From Acheta domesticus (taxonomy: Eukaryota > Arthropoda > Insecta > Orthoptera > Gryllidae), in NCBI GenBank assembly GCA_031308135.1, contig JAHLJT010000631.1, positions 262,402,925 through 262,466,924 of the forward strand: a stretch of DNA of 64,000 bases, in the 5' to 3' direction. The translations under genes and the position numbers were made by a program. Under the pieces are notes generated by a model. It did not search any database and was not told the DNA's origin. It saw nothing but the letters and a program-made list of their open reading frames with translations. Positions 43,872 through 55,612 of the stretch are shown here, piece by piece (position 1 is the first letter of the stretch; every line of letters begins with the position of its first letter).

Positions 43872-44555
43872 CTTTCTCGCTAAGGATTAGAGAGAAAGTT
43901 ATGTAATGCTGCGCCGAAAAAACAGCGAATTTTCGGCAGGAAAACTCTTATTATAGGGCTCTGGTAGCGAAAAAGTGGATAAATCCAATTGCTAAATTTA
44001 GAAAAAACTCCTCTAACACGTAATGTACCCAAAATCCATGTTTTGTGGATTCTTGATTCCAAAAAAAGGATTGACTGCAAAACGTCTGTCCGCCGGTGAA
44101 CGACGAAACCGTTCGGCTGATTGTCCCCAAAATTCATATTCTCTTATCGACCCGGCTGATGTCTCCGTCCCTTGAATTTGAAACCGATATTTTAATTTTG
44201 GAGGATGCTTTACATAACGCTCCTGGGACACTCTCCAAATTTTCAAAAAAATGACTTCATTGTTTTTGATTAAATTTTGTTCTTGGAAAGCGTAAAGAAC
44301 GTTTAAAAAGCGGTGAATGTCTCACTTTTGTTGGAACCTTTTGTTTTTCAAAAATTGAAAAAAAAACTTTTTCGGCGTCTTCTTATAATTACAATTATGG
44401 AGATAGAGATTTATTCCCTCTATAAAGTCTGTTGCTTAAAGATAGAATTTGAAATAAAGTCATCAACAACTTCTCGAAAATTTGAGTACTTTTCGCCTAA
44501 TTTTGCGTGAAAGTACGGGCGAAAAAGTACGTGCTGTTTTAGCACCACTAGTTTG
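43872..44555 (+). repeat. Repeat family B, long copy 2
   Basis: The cleanest copy. It starts TTTCTCGCTAAGGATTAGAG and contains ATGTAATGCTGCGC, GCTAAATTTAG, ATCCATGTTTTGTGGATTC, GTCTGTCCGCCGGTGAAC, CCCTTGAATTTGAAACCG and GCCTAATTTTGCGTGAAAG. Ends GTGCTGTTTTAGCACCACTA; the GTGCT/AGCAC pair gives a small terminal hairpin. Non-coding. Confidence 0.7.
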
Positions 44556-44629
44556 GTAGAATAAATGCCCGAACTTCCGGGCTGTAGTAATTGCATACGA
44601 GTAAAATACACATAAAAATCCAGGAGGTT

Positions 44630-44962
44630 CCCCGCCCGCCCCGTGAGGGGCAGCGCAAGTGGTCGCGGGCAATGAAAGCGACGCGAGCGCCTGCATCTGC
44701 CCCCGCACGTGCGCGGGCGCGTGGGACCGGCAGCGGCGGCGGCGGCGGCGGCGGCGGCCGCGAACGCCAACGCGCTGACTAACCGCGCGCTGCCCGCGGC
44801 CGGTTTCTCCGGCGCTCCCGGTTTCACGGCCGCGGCCGCGCGCTTCTCGGTCACGGCCTACCCCCCTCCCCTCCCCTCCCCTCCCCTGCTCCCCCTCCAC
44901 TCCACCCCGGCTGCCAGTCGCCGTGTGCGAGCGCCCGTGCAGACGCCACGCACTCCAAATGT
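44630..44962. promoter_or_regulatory. CpG island with (GGC)n and (CCCCT)n
   Basis: CpG-dense block with a (GGC)n tract at about 44732-44757, GCACGTGCGC near 44704, and a (CCCCT)n tract at about 44866-44888. Alanine- and arginine-rich frames on both strands are compositional. Possible promoter; no exon recognised. Confidence 0.3.
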
Positions 44963-45260
44963 GCTTCACCGGGAGAGGTGGCTCAACTGATGGAATGCAG
45001 TTCCTCCGTTCTAGGGTTCGTGTTTTGACGGTGGAAGGATTTTCGGCACTAGCTAGACACATAGGTCGAATACAGCAGCTGTCTGGAGGAGAATTCTAGC
45101 GGCTGGCTGCTCTGATCGGTACTTTTCCGTGGTTGCTCTAATCAACACCTGGCGACTGCCGGAGCAGTACTCAAATGGGCCACGGACCGCGCGCGATCTT
45201 GCCTTCCTCTCCCTTCTCCTATCCTCATCCTTTGCTTACACACACACACACACACACTCT
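44963..45260 (+). mobile_element. SINE-A copy with A-box, 3' truncated at (AC)n
   Basis: Best A-box of the family: GAGAGGTGGCTCAACTGATG. The B-box is eroded (GGGTTCGTGTTTTGACGG), followed by GAGAATTCTAGCGGCTGGC, ATCAACACCTGGCGACTGCC and the CT-rich block. The copy ends in an (AC)n run at about 45239-45257 where other copies continue. Confidence 0.75.
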
Positions 45261-46104
45261 TTGATATAAAATAGGTATGTAAAAGAAACCCACTACAACC
45301 CACTACAACAATATTTCCAGTTTGCTTATTAACAGACTAACAAAAGAACATCAAGTAATTCATAAGAATTGAAGTTAATGAGATTAAGTAACAATAATTA
45401 AAATTTGACATGTTATTTTCTACATTAGTTAATAATATTAATAATAATAATAATAATAATAATAAAGTTTATCGTGTGAAATATGCCCACACTGATACCA
45501 TGTAATTTCTTTTAAAACCAAATACTGCGTAGCACAAGCAGGTCGATATAGTGGCTGAATTGTTACTGTCTAGAATCTCCTGCGTATTCGGTAATTCGTC
45601 TGCTCAAGTGAATGTCCGACAATACCCAGCCACCCACTGCTTTCGCTTTCTCTTTACCTCAAAAGGCTCGGGACGAAATAACCGTACGCCCAGTCTGACC
45701 CCCTCCACCCCAATACAATGGCACTTCCGGCAGCATTCTGGTGAGATGTGTCCTGACACTGTGAACTGGTGTGTGACTGTTCCCATAGAAAAACAAACAG
45801 AATAAAACGCCTCATCTTGAGGAACTTGACTCTTCCCCCAAGAGGATCTCTCCATTACTTTCACTTCTCAAATTCATAGTATTTAAGAGGCGCACGATAC
45901 ACGCAGTTTTCTCAGAGAGTTTGCATCTGCATGTTGCAGAACGTACAAATTTCTCTTATTGCTTAGAAAATATTTTCCCTTAAAATGACCATTAGCATTA
46001 AATCCACCATCAATTATAAATATTGCACATGCAACAAAAACTGATATTTCACGATTTAAAAACACGTACTAATTTCTGCAGTGAGTACGAGAGGTAACTC
46101 AGAG
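45261..46104. other. AT-rich intergenic DNA
   Basis: No gene. Contains an (AAT)n run at about 45430-45464. Confidence 0.45.
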
Positions 46105-46650
46105 CAACAACTGATGCCTCTGACCGAGTGTGCCTCTGACCGGGAGGTCCTGGGTTCGAGTCCCGACGGTGGCAAGATTTTCGATACTATAGCTAAGTCG
46201 ACACTACAGCTAAGTCGAGTTCAGTTGCAGGATGGAGGAGAAACCTAGAGGCCGGCTGCTCTCATCGGTAACTTTCCTTTACTTCTCGGATCAATGACAG
46301 ACGAATGCAGAAGCAGTACCCTAACAAACGGGCAACGGACCACGCGCTTTCCTTCCTCTTTCTTCTCCTAACATCACACCTTACTCTCACATGCTTGCAC
46401 TTACATGAACTACACTACCACTCATGCTGGGAGACAGGTTGGGAGCTTACATCTTGTCCCAGCCGGTGCGGTGTTCCGCTGACAGGAGACACCTGGTTGG
46501 GGAAAACCCCGATAGCGCACGTAGGTCGGGGCGGATATCACCATCCAGCGAGGGAAGATCACCGCCACGTCCCACAGGGAAAACATGTACTGCAGTTTCG
46601 GGACTAACGGTCTCAGCTGTTGACGCGCCCGGAATCATTAATCGATTGCA
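46105..46650 (+). mobile_element. SINE-A copy with perfect B-box and small internal duplications
   Basis: Near full length. TGCCTCTGACCG occurs twice at the head and the CTAAGTCG block twice (46191-46222). The B-box GGTTCGAGTCCCGACGGTGG is perfect. The body and 3' end (GTTGACGCGCCCGGAATCAT, then TAATCGATTG) are typical. Confidence 0.85.
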
Positions 46651-48399
46651 TTGTTTATTTTTTCTTTCATTACCTTCCAATTTCCTTTCCTTGGGCGCTT
46701 CGATTGACCTAATGAGGGCACTTTCCGCAGATTCTCTCCCCCCGCTCACCGGCGCTTCCTAGTGAACTGATCGCGTATGTGATATGAGGAGCAAGCATGA
46801 TCATAGAGTAAATAGAGAAAGGATTGGAAGTAGTCTGTGATATTCTTCCGCAATGCAAATTTATCGACACATAATCTCTACGGCCATGAATCAACCCATG
46901 AGCTGGAACAAGTGTCACATCAGAATAAAAACATGAATTTTCTTTAATTTGCAACATTGATAATCTCAATTTTCTTTCTTTCGTCCTCTTATTAAAATAC
47001 ATTTTTTGTATGCAATCTTTAAAAATTCATGAACAACTTCTGAATAGTTATAAAATAAAATGCAACTTGAGTGAAGTGACATGTGAGAGTGATAATGAAT
47101 TAAATAGTTACAATTTGTGAGATGATTACGGATTTAGTAGCTTAACAATTTTGTTTCAGATTACTGAACACATAATTTAATTTATTTCCGTTTTTATCGC
47201 TATACATGAGGATTTTCCACTGTTAGTAATATGAATAATAAATGGCATTAATAATGACATTAGTCTTCATTCTCCTTTTCGCTTCATTATTTTCGTTTCT
47301 TACAAGTTTTGAAATGATCACAATTAATACACATCTGCTACTCCAAAGGCATTAAAAGGGAGAGCAATTAATGTATAATATATTAAAAATGTGTGATTAT
47401 TCTCACGTATATTGTATGGAGAAAGGTTCAACCAAAATCGATCTATTGTAATAAGAATAGAAGTGTAAGTGCAAGAAAGTGTAAGTGTGTATATTGAAAT
47501 GTACCAACAACGTCTCGTCATAGACTCTTACGAGATCGTTGGCATCATTCATCTAAGATGGTTATAATCGTGACCCGTTCCGAATTTATATTAAAATTTT
47601 GGGCGCCAGGAACAGGTTACGTTAATTAAAAATGACCAATGCTTCCACAGCTAATTTCAACAAGTGTATACATGTCCAGCTAGCTGGGTCAATGGGTCCC
47701 GTTATGGATAATGGATATCGACTAGATAGCCGATTACTTGATCTGCCAACTGTACAGTATGGAGAGGAATCTGAAAGGGAATAATTATCTATTTCTAACT
47801 ATTTAACAATTTTGATTGACTAAATGAAAATCTTTTCATTTCCAAAAGAAAAAATTCAACAATTTATTTAACACTATTAACAATTGTTTTGTCCTTACGT
47901 CATGACCTCGTTTTAAAATATATCTTTTGTACTGCAGTACTTATCTACATGTAATCTTTATCGACGGCGCCCCGCAGTCTCTTCTCACTTGAATGTAGGT
48001 GATCCCAAGTCCCGCTTCTCTCTTCTAATCAAGCGACGTTGCCGACGCATCCAGCCCTCACTGACTAGAATATCTACCGGTTCTTACTTGATATTCAGAG
48101 TTCCTAGTCTTCCCCAACTAGTGGTAAAATATTAAAGTCCAAAACCGCAATATAAGAAAAAACTTTCAAAGTCCTAATCGAACTTCCCGTTACACATCAA
48201 CTTTCAGATTCCGAAAAACTATTGAGTCTCACTCGAAGCTTACAAGTCCTACTTCACTAATGTTGATCTCGCGAGCGATCTTTACTACTCGATGACCACT
48301 ATCAGAATGTCCAGTTCTCCCTGTTCTTTCGCCCTCAACGCTTCGGTATCCGTCCTTCGTTCCTTTTTTTAAAAACAAAACGACAAAATTAGACAGTCT
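46651..48399. other. AT-rich intergenic DNA
   Basis: No gene recognised. GGGCGCCAGGAACAG near 47603 recalls a primer-binding site, but no LTRs are seen. Confidence 0.4.
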
Positions 48400-48620
48400 A
48401 TTCTCCCTTAGCCAATCCATTCATCTCTTATCAAACCAAGAAGCCACGCCCTCGACAGTCATTTCTTTTCAGACCAATCACACATTATTTTATCTGCCTA
48501 TCTAGCCAGCGCCCCCACCTATTCAAGGCCTGAATGCAGCTTGTTGACCTTGCCAACCACTGCGCCGGCGTTGCTAAGGCTGTATATCGCCATTTGCATA
48601 CCCTTTTGTCCAACCCATTT
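48400..48620 (-). promoter_or_regulatory. Promoter-like element cluster
   Basis: On the minus strand: octamer ATGCAAAT (48592-48599 complement) and, further along, GATTGGT and GGATTGGCT CCAAT boxes (complements of about 48473-48479 and 48411-48419) with GGGCGTGG between them. This spacing is promoter-like for transcription to the left. No transcript evidence; could be an LTR or unrelated. Confidence 0.25.
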
Positions 48621-48674
48621 ACAGCCAATATTATTAACAAAATATTATATATTTTGGTATATCACAATATGTAA

Positions 48675-48950
48675 GGATAGAGGTGGACAAGGAAGAGAAA
48701 GGAAAGATCACGCGGGGTCCGTGTTCCGTTTGTTAGGGTACTAATTCGGCATTCGCCTGGTATTAATCGGAGAAACCACGGAAAACTACCGATCAGAACA
48801 ATTCTCCTTCAGACAACGGCTAAACTCCGCCTAGCTACGTAGTTAGTGTCGAAATTCCTGCTACCACCGGGACTCAAACCAACGCCCTCCCAGTCATAAG
48901 CACTGCAGTGACATCGATTGATATCCAGAGCCACCTAAATCTAAGAAAAC
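48675..48950 (-). mobile_element. SINE-A copy, 5' half only
   Basis: Reverse complement of the SINE-A front half: GGACAAGGAAGAGAAAGGAA, the GGAGAAACCACGGAAAACTA block, TACCGATCAGAA, GTGTCGAAATTCCTGC. The T-arm region reads GGGACTCAAACC, and the copy ends CCAGAGCCACC near the A-box. Confidence 0.75.
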
Positions 48951-48999
48951 TGTGCCGGTTTAAACAATAAATTTAGTTTTATTTAGCAATGAATTTTGA

Positions 49000-49054
49000 T
49001 TGATGAAATGGTTTAAGATAAGCAGTTATGGCTTATCTCAAACCATTTCATCAA
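49000..49054. ncRNA. Short near-perfect hairpin (24-bp stem, 7-nt loop)
   Basis: Arms 49000-49023 (TTGATGAAATGGTTTAAGAT...) and 49031-49054 are reverse complements at 23 of 24 positions, with loop AGTTATG. It may be a microRNA-like precursor or a foldback remnant. No second copy in the window was noticed. Confidence 0.4.
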
Positions 49055-49119
49055 TACGTTCGGTTTTCATTAATGTAATATGAAAACAAACGACTTCTTA
49101 GCTGTTGAGAGCAGCGTAT

Positions 49120-49370
49120 CCTTCGAAGGGCTGTCGAAATCGTGTGAAGGCCGAAGTGGTTAGCGCCGCAAATGCGCAGATGGGCGCAGGCGGAGTGCTC
49201 GGGCGCCTTCGTGTCGCCCCGGGTGTCGAACCCGCGTCCCCCGCAGGAAGTGCCAACGAGTTACGCCACGTTCGAACATCCGTGCCAAGGCCAGCGGCTG
49301 CGGCCGCGCCCCGCGGCGCGGCGCGGCGGCGAAAGTGAAATCTGCATCGCGGAAAAGCTTGACAGCCATG
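49120..49370 (-). mobile_element. GC-rich block with tRNA-like SINE head
   Basis: The minus strand near 49275-49195 reads GTGGCGTAACTCGTTGGCAC (A-box) and GCGGGTTCGACACCCGG (T-arm, B-box variant), then GGCGACACGAAGGCGCC. The acceptor and anticodon arms do not fold, so it is a tRNA-derived relic. The rest of the block is CpG-rich and could equally be a small CpG island. Confidence 0.4.
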
Positions 49371-50244
49371 GAAACAAATGAGAGCACTGATGCGGAGTGA
49401 CGGGGCAGCCAATCGCAGTGGATACGTCGTTTCAGAGCTGCGGCGATGGAAACTTGTGGGCGGCGTTGTCGGAATGCAAAACGAACCGTCAATTATTAAA
49501 CCATCCGCTCGTGTAGGACATCGAATGTGACAGGTGTACGAAACGAACGAAAATAAGCGAGAACTCGCTGTTTGCAGTGTCGTATACTCCGGCTTACTTA
49601 ACACCAGAAACGTTTCAAAACTGTACGACTATCTTCGTGAGAGTACGTTATTTGTATGTGGGTGCCGGCATAGCCGACTGTGATGCCATAGCTGTGAATT
49701 TTCACAAGCAATTACAAACCTTTTACTTACACCCAAAATCAAAACGATGTAAAAGTGAAAGATGGTTTAGATAGGGCAACATCTCCCATAAAATAGAATA
49801 TAAAATATTGTCAATCATTTCAATAATGTCAATAAAATGTTGTCAAAAATACATTTTACAAATCTCAGAAACACCTTCTAACACGTATAAAATTAATTAA
49901 CTAGTATCGTGTGTTCAGAGTTCAATGTTATTTTCTAAATTTTATGGACGTACTCGCAGTATAAGACAGCTAATATTCTTAGTTATTTGTTTTTAGTCAA
50001 TCCCTACGACGAAGAGTTAAGAATGTACAAAAATAATTGAATGTGTGCAAAAATAATTGAGAATAAGCAATCATAGACTGTAATTTAAATGAAAAACTAT
50101 TCTAATTTATATTGCGTTTGCATTTTCCTCATTTTTGAAACATGTGTAGAGCTGTAAATTTTAAATCTGGAAAATTCTTGAATTTTATTAATATCTAATT
50201 TATATCTAGTCCAACATTGAGGAATATAATTTTGTTTAATTATT
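49371..50244. other. Intergenic DNA
   Basis: No gene recognised. Confidence 0.45.
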
Positions 50245-50585
50245 AATTGGGGGGGGGGATCTATTCTCTTTCCAATATTCTTATCTCGGTGTTCTGTTCC
50301 CTTATCCAGGTAATCCTTTCTACATCCTTTCGCAAACCCAGCCTTCCAGGTGACAGTTGAAATTGTAGGCGAACCCATCCGTACCCGAGTGCTTCTCTTT
50401 ACCGGGTTGGAACGTGCTAATGAGACGATGGCAATTCCCAGTGAAATGCACAATTAGATGCTTGTCCAACCATGTAACACTCACTGAAAACATCTATGCC
50501 TTTGCTCGGGATTCGAACTCGCCACTTCCGTACACCTTGCGTAGTCTGGCCATTACCTTGATCGCGTACGATACCCATGGCAGCT
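50245..50585 (-). mobile_element. tRNA-derived SINE (family D)
   Basis: The minus strand has a tRNA-like head with GATCAAGGTAATGGCC and B-box GCGAGTTCGAATCCCG. It is followed by ~250 bp of body (GGTTGGACAAGCATC, GGAATTGCCATCGTC, GGATGGGTTCGCC) ending in a poly(C) run and AATTAATAATTA. Single copy here. Confidence 0.5.
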
Positions 50586-52142
50586 CTACGAAGGTATGGA
50601 AATTTTGTTTAAATATTATTGTTGTTTACAACACAGACCAGTTTGAAATCATAGGAATTTTTGGCTTCCTTAAAATCTCCATAAACCATTCCAGATTACT
50701 TCTCATGTCTTCCAAAACCTCGGGAGAATTAAAGAAAACAATTAAAAAGTTTGATTTCCATTAAAAATGCAAATATAGTACAACTCCACAAATGCGAACC
50801 GCGCAAATACGAAATTTTGGATAATCCAAACAAAATTCGGGATAGAGAAAAAAACAAAAAAACTAAATGCACATTTGTAGTGTAAAGAAATGATGTTATA
50901 ATTACTGTAGATCTGAACAACTAATTATTGAAATAAAAGTCGAAATGAAACGTTTGTTTCATTGATAACTACGGTGTATATTACATGTTTATGTGGCTGT
51001 AATTTTCACTGAGAGGAACTTGCAAAATCCTTAAACTTCTTTTGCCGTAAGGAATTTAATCTGCTCGATGATGCGATGTGATTATGTGATTGCTACTCTA
51101 CGTTGCCATTTTCTCACATCGCACGTGACATTGCAATGTGTCTGGTAATCTTAATTTTATATTTGAACCGTAAGTATTATGTACGGTACATTTTTTCGGA
51201 TAATCCGAACAGACCACTCCCTCAATTAGTTCAAAATCCCGGGGTCCTACTGTTAAATGTGTTATTCTGTCTATTCTCAATGCGCGCACTTATTGAAATC
51301 TCTTACTCAGTGCACCACTGCTTTCGACACAGCAGGCTTCGGGCGACAGCGAGGCCCCAAGGAAGAGGCCTCTCTCCAATTAACATTTACTAATCACGAG
51401 TTGCGGTATTAAACAGTTACTTTTTCATATTATTGGAGTCTAAATAAGGGTTGGACTGTATATACTGTACTATGGTATTGCAATATTCGTGAAGACTGTT
51501 TTTGTGAAAATAATTTATTGCAGTGTACACGGGAGTATTTTATTTACATTTCTTTAGTGCACGTAGTGTGCAAGCTACTTTTTAGAAAACCATTTTGTGT
51601 GGTTTTGTTCAACAGCATTTTTGCTTCCGTAGGCTCATCATTGAATGCTAATTTATTTACAATCAAAGAATTTTCTCACTTAGAGAGTGCTGGTACTTGG
51701 TAATTCCAATTGCCATATTCTTTAATGGATATCTGCACGTGCCAGAAAAGCTTTGAAAGGTTATGACATTGGCGTTAACTCCTGACATACGAGATATCTC
51801 GGCCTTGAAAATGTATTTCTCTGGCCATTACCAAAAGCATTTTACTTCACATTGACAGTTATGAATAATGAATTACTAGACATACGAAAGGTGTTGACAC
51901 TGAGTAATGAAACCTTAGAGAAAGTTAATCTCATCTAGAAGCATAAATGAAATAAACTACGGGTGTCAATTGGTAGATCTTGATAGTAAGAAGTTTTGTA
52001 GTACTGGATTTTTTAAAATTTCTTCGCCACTCTTTTAGTATGTTACATCACGAGTATTCCATATTGTTTCACGTAAAATGAAGCTCATTTTTCGGGAATT
52101 TTTAAACGGTATCCTTTGCCTATAAGTGGTCTAGGGCAATAA
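50586..52142. other. AT-rich intergenic DNA
   Basis: No gene recognised; short frames only. Confidence 0.45.
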
Positions 52143-52268
52143 CTCATCACTCTCTCCGCTTCACCCCTACCGCTTCACTCTCTCCGCTTCATCCCCACCG
52201 CTTCACCCCTACCGCTTCACTCTCTCCGCTTCATCCCCACCACTTCACCACCACCGCTTCACCGCCGC
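52143..52268. repeat. 14-bp minisatellite with 42-bp higher-order unit
   Basis: Units of 14 bp: A CGCTTCACCCCTAC, B CGCTTCACTCTCTC, C CGCTTCATCCCCAC, in the order (B)-A-B-C-A-B-C-D-E from about 52143. A-B-C repeats as a 42-bp block; D (CACTTCACCACCAC) and E are diverged. Confidence 0.85.
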
Positions 52269-55200
52269 GACCACCACATGCTCACCTTAATTTTTCACGA
52301 TTAAAAAGGGAATACATAGTGTATCAATGTTTAAGAGTTTTTATTTAACGTCAAAAACATAAATTAATAACTGTGTGACATACTGTGGGAAGAATTGCAA
52401 TATGTGCATGGTTTCTTGAGCTCTGTCATTTGGTACATATTAAGTTGAATTATGAACACACGTAGCAATGAGCATTTTTGGCAGGAATTGATATGAAAAT
52501 GGTAGCTCCAGTATAATAAAATATATTTGCAAAGACAAATTAGCCACAGATTTAGACTTTTATCCTTAGTACTTTATGTGAAGGAACTGACTGACTGCCG
52601 CAATAAAATGGAAAACGATTATTCTAATGCCTACATTCCCGAAAGAGCTCAAGAAAACCTACACAGATACTGAAGCTACATCTTCAAATTACGTCGTTCT
52701 CTTTTATTTCTCATCACTAATCCATCACAATTCTGTAGAAAAGGAATTTGCCACGAATTTTCAATGACCCCTTGAGATATTGGGTATAACACTTTGGACG
52801 ACATGTCGACTTTTTCGAGATCGAAACCTGATGAATATGTTGAGGATATTCCACTGACATAAATACGTACTAGCGCACCGTAAATGTGCCAAGCTCCGCC
52901 TCTGCGACCATCCAGCACGCAAAGCCTCTAATTCCCTCGCTGAATTTTGGGTTGGCGCATCGCTCGTTGCACATTTGACACCGCAATGTACACTGAAATG
53001 CGCTGACGTCACTCATGGTTATTAATGTCTGTTCTCTCTGTAGAGGAAGGTCCATTAACGTTAGTGAATAGGATGGTTTCTGCTAACCACTACTTGCTGA
53101 TTTTAAAAGCGTGAATTGTTACTTCACAAATGAGACATTATTATTTTGGTACTTTCACAATACCTCACTAAATGTGTGAATGAAACTGTACTGAAATAAT
53201 GTAAACAGTCTTACTAAAGTTAATTATTCTAAATAATAAAATCACAAATGAAAATAAAATTATTGCAGAAAATACAGTGATATCCCACGAGAAATTTGCA
53301 AAACATTTGATTCAAAAAAAGATTCTTGCAGCTTGATCTTACTTTGAAAATTCTTATTAATAAAAATGTTTTATTTTATAACAACAAACTCTTTTCTTTT
53401 GTAACCAACTATCAATAATATTTTCAAGAAAACATTATTCATTTTTCTTTCCCTTTCGTTTCTAAGAGAGAAGTGTAAACTACTAGTATCACAATTATTT
53501 TCTTTCCTTTATCTAAATGAACTCTTCTTGTGTAGTTGGGTTCATTTTCGTTGAAAATTTAGTCTCACAATTTTGTAAACTTCATTCAATATTGTTATGA
53601 ATCTGCATTGCATGTTTTCAATATCATTATCACGCTCGCTTTCTGTGGGTACTGCGAGAAGCTTTGCAAACAGCAAATATTCCTTGACGGAATAAACAGA
53701 AGAAAGTTGTACTGACTCGACAAATATTCTACTCGTTAAAGTGAGTGGGCTCCAAAATCAAACTTACGTTTGTCATTCTCGACATACATTCATATGTTGA
53801 CTTGACGTGCGTAAGCATATTCCTTAAAAGGAACTAATATTTACTTAGCACGAAAGACTCGACCGTACCGCGTGCGGAGACACATTTACTTACTTTTTGA
53901 GCTTAAATTGCAGAATTATTGTCAACGTTCTAATGAAATTCTCACTACGTTGTTAATATTTAAAAAACTGATATAAAACAAATCGTTTCTTGGCTTGAAT
54001 AGTGACACAACGCAAAATATCAGGTGTTGAGATAAATGAGTTTGAAGTTTTCACCTTGTATTGTACTGTAAAATAAGCCCATTTCATTTTTCTGCCAACT
54101 CGCCTTCAAAAACTGTTCAAATTTCGTAGAATTGTTAGTGAAATAGTTAAAATAATATAAAATAGCAAATGAACGAATACTATTATAAACAAATTTGTAT
54201 ATAAATATTACTTCTAGCTTGTGTGTTGCTGTTGCAGCTAGAAAGTAGACCAATCTCCAGTTATCGAGAGTGTATTAACTCAAAATTCGTATTTTTTGAG
54301 TTGTGTAACTATTGCTGTCCGCAAGGCAGATATATTATTTCCTTTAGACTTTTTTTCTAGTGTACATGTGATATTTATAGTAAAATGAGTGACCCCGCCA
54401 TTTACGTCACATAATTTTTTTTATAAAATGGAATTTAATGGCGCAATTCGTTATGTCATCAATTTTTAAAGGTAGGGCTATATTGTTCCAATTAACATAT
54501 TTTTCAAAAGCGGTTTTTCACATCTTAATATGATAACATATAAATAATAACTACCAGCGAACAGAGCCTAACCCATTTACAGAGCCTAACCCATTAATTA
54601 AAGCAAAAAAAGAAATAATATATCAATATATGGAATTTTATTTAACTTCAAAAACAGTTGTTAAAAACTCTTATTGACATTTCTCAAAGAAAGATGGATT
54701 TAACCAACCTTAGGAACCCTTGTAAATGTATTATGTTTGATACGCCAACACATCCTTTGAGAGACATGCTACTACAGCTATATATCATGTACGAGAGTTT
54801 ATAAAAGGGAACATTCTCCATTATAAGTTCATTCTAAATGCTAACGCTAATTAATATTCAACCGATCAAATGACATCGCCGGGATCACGCAGTCAGTACC
54901 ACAAATGTAAGACGCAAAGGAGTTTGTAGAAATGAGAGGGACGTTGGCGTGACGGATTGTCCCTTTGTAGAGATCGCTCGGAAGGAATTGACCTTTCCAA
55001 GCTCAAAGACACTACCTTTACGCCTGACGACACTGGCGAAAGGCGATAAAAAGATACTTTTTTGCCACGGCTAACGTTCTAACCTCATTCCCGAATTAGC
55101 TGCTCAATGTTCTCATTATCCAAAATGTGTGGATAAATTCCGAAATGGGATCATTGTCAAACCATACTTCGGACTTGAGCTTAAATGTTAAAAATACGAG

Positions 55201-55580
55201 GTTTAGAAATAAATTATGAGTGAATTATTTGTTATACATTCTGTCATATTATTTGTTATATGTTCTACACACATTCAACTACAGATAAATTTAAATTTAT
55301 ATTACTTTTTATTTAAAGCTGCTTTTTCTCTCGTATGTCGTACTTGACCACATTATTCCTTATGTTTGAGTACCTTATGACAATATTTCAGTGAATTGTT
55401 TCAGTTTGCTTTTTGTCTTCCAAATATTTTAAGTCTAAATTGATATTCTTATAAGTAGTAAAAAAAGTAAATTCAACAAGAGGTATGTCAAACATTTTTT
55501 TGAATATTGTTATTCTTCAATTTCAAATATTGTGCAATTAATGTCAATATTTTTATAACATTGTTATATTTGTATTAGAT
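52269..55580. other. AT-rich intergenic DNA
   Basis: No gene. Contains two diverged plus-strand copies of the repeat seen at 31.9 kb (about 52340-52440 and 54635-54690), and an 18-bp doublet (ACAGAGCCTAACCCATT) at 54560-54596. Confidence 0.45.
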
Positions 55581-55612
55581 CCTGACAATTAAGGCCAACA
55601 TCCTTCGAAACG
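55581..55612 (+). ncRNA. Penelope/hammerhead-like motif (degenerate core)
   Basis: CCTGACAATT, then hairpin AAGG-CCAACAT-CCTT (55591-55605), C, and GAAAC at 55607-55611 followed by GTTGATCG. Same layout as 13120-13150, but the CTGATGA box reads CTGACAA, so cleavage activity is unlikely. Confidence 0.3.

Noticed and set aside
44463..45062. 199-codon minus-strand frame
   Set aside because: Runs through family B, a CpG island and a SINE head, so it is a composite of repeats.
47595..47620. Retroviral or LTR primer-binding site (GGGCGCCAGGAACAG)
   Set aside because: No flanking LTR pair or polypurine tract seen, and the match is in an unsuitable orientation.
54800..54926. TATAAAAG with a downstream ATG
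   Set aside because: The ATG frame is only about 19 codons, and no initiator lies at the right distance.
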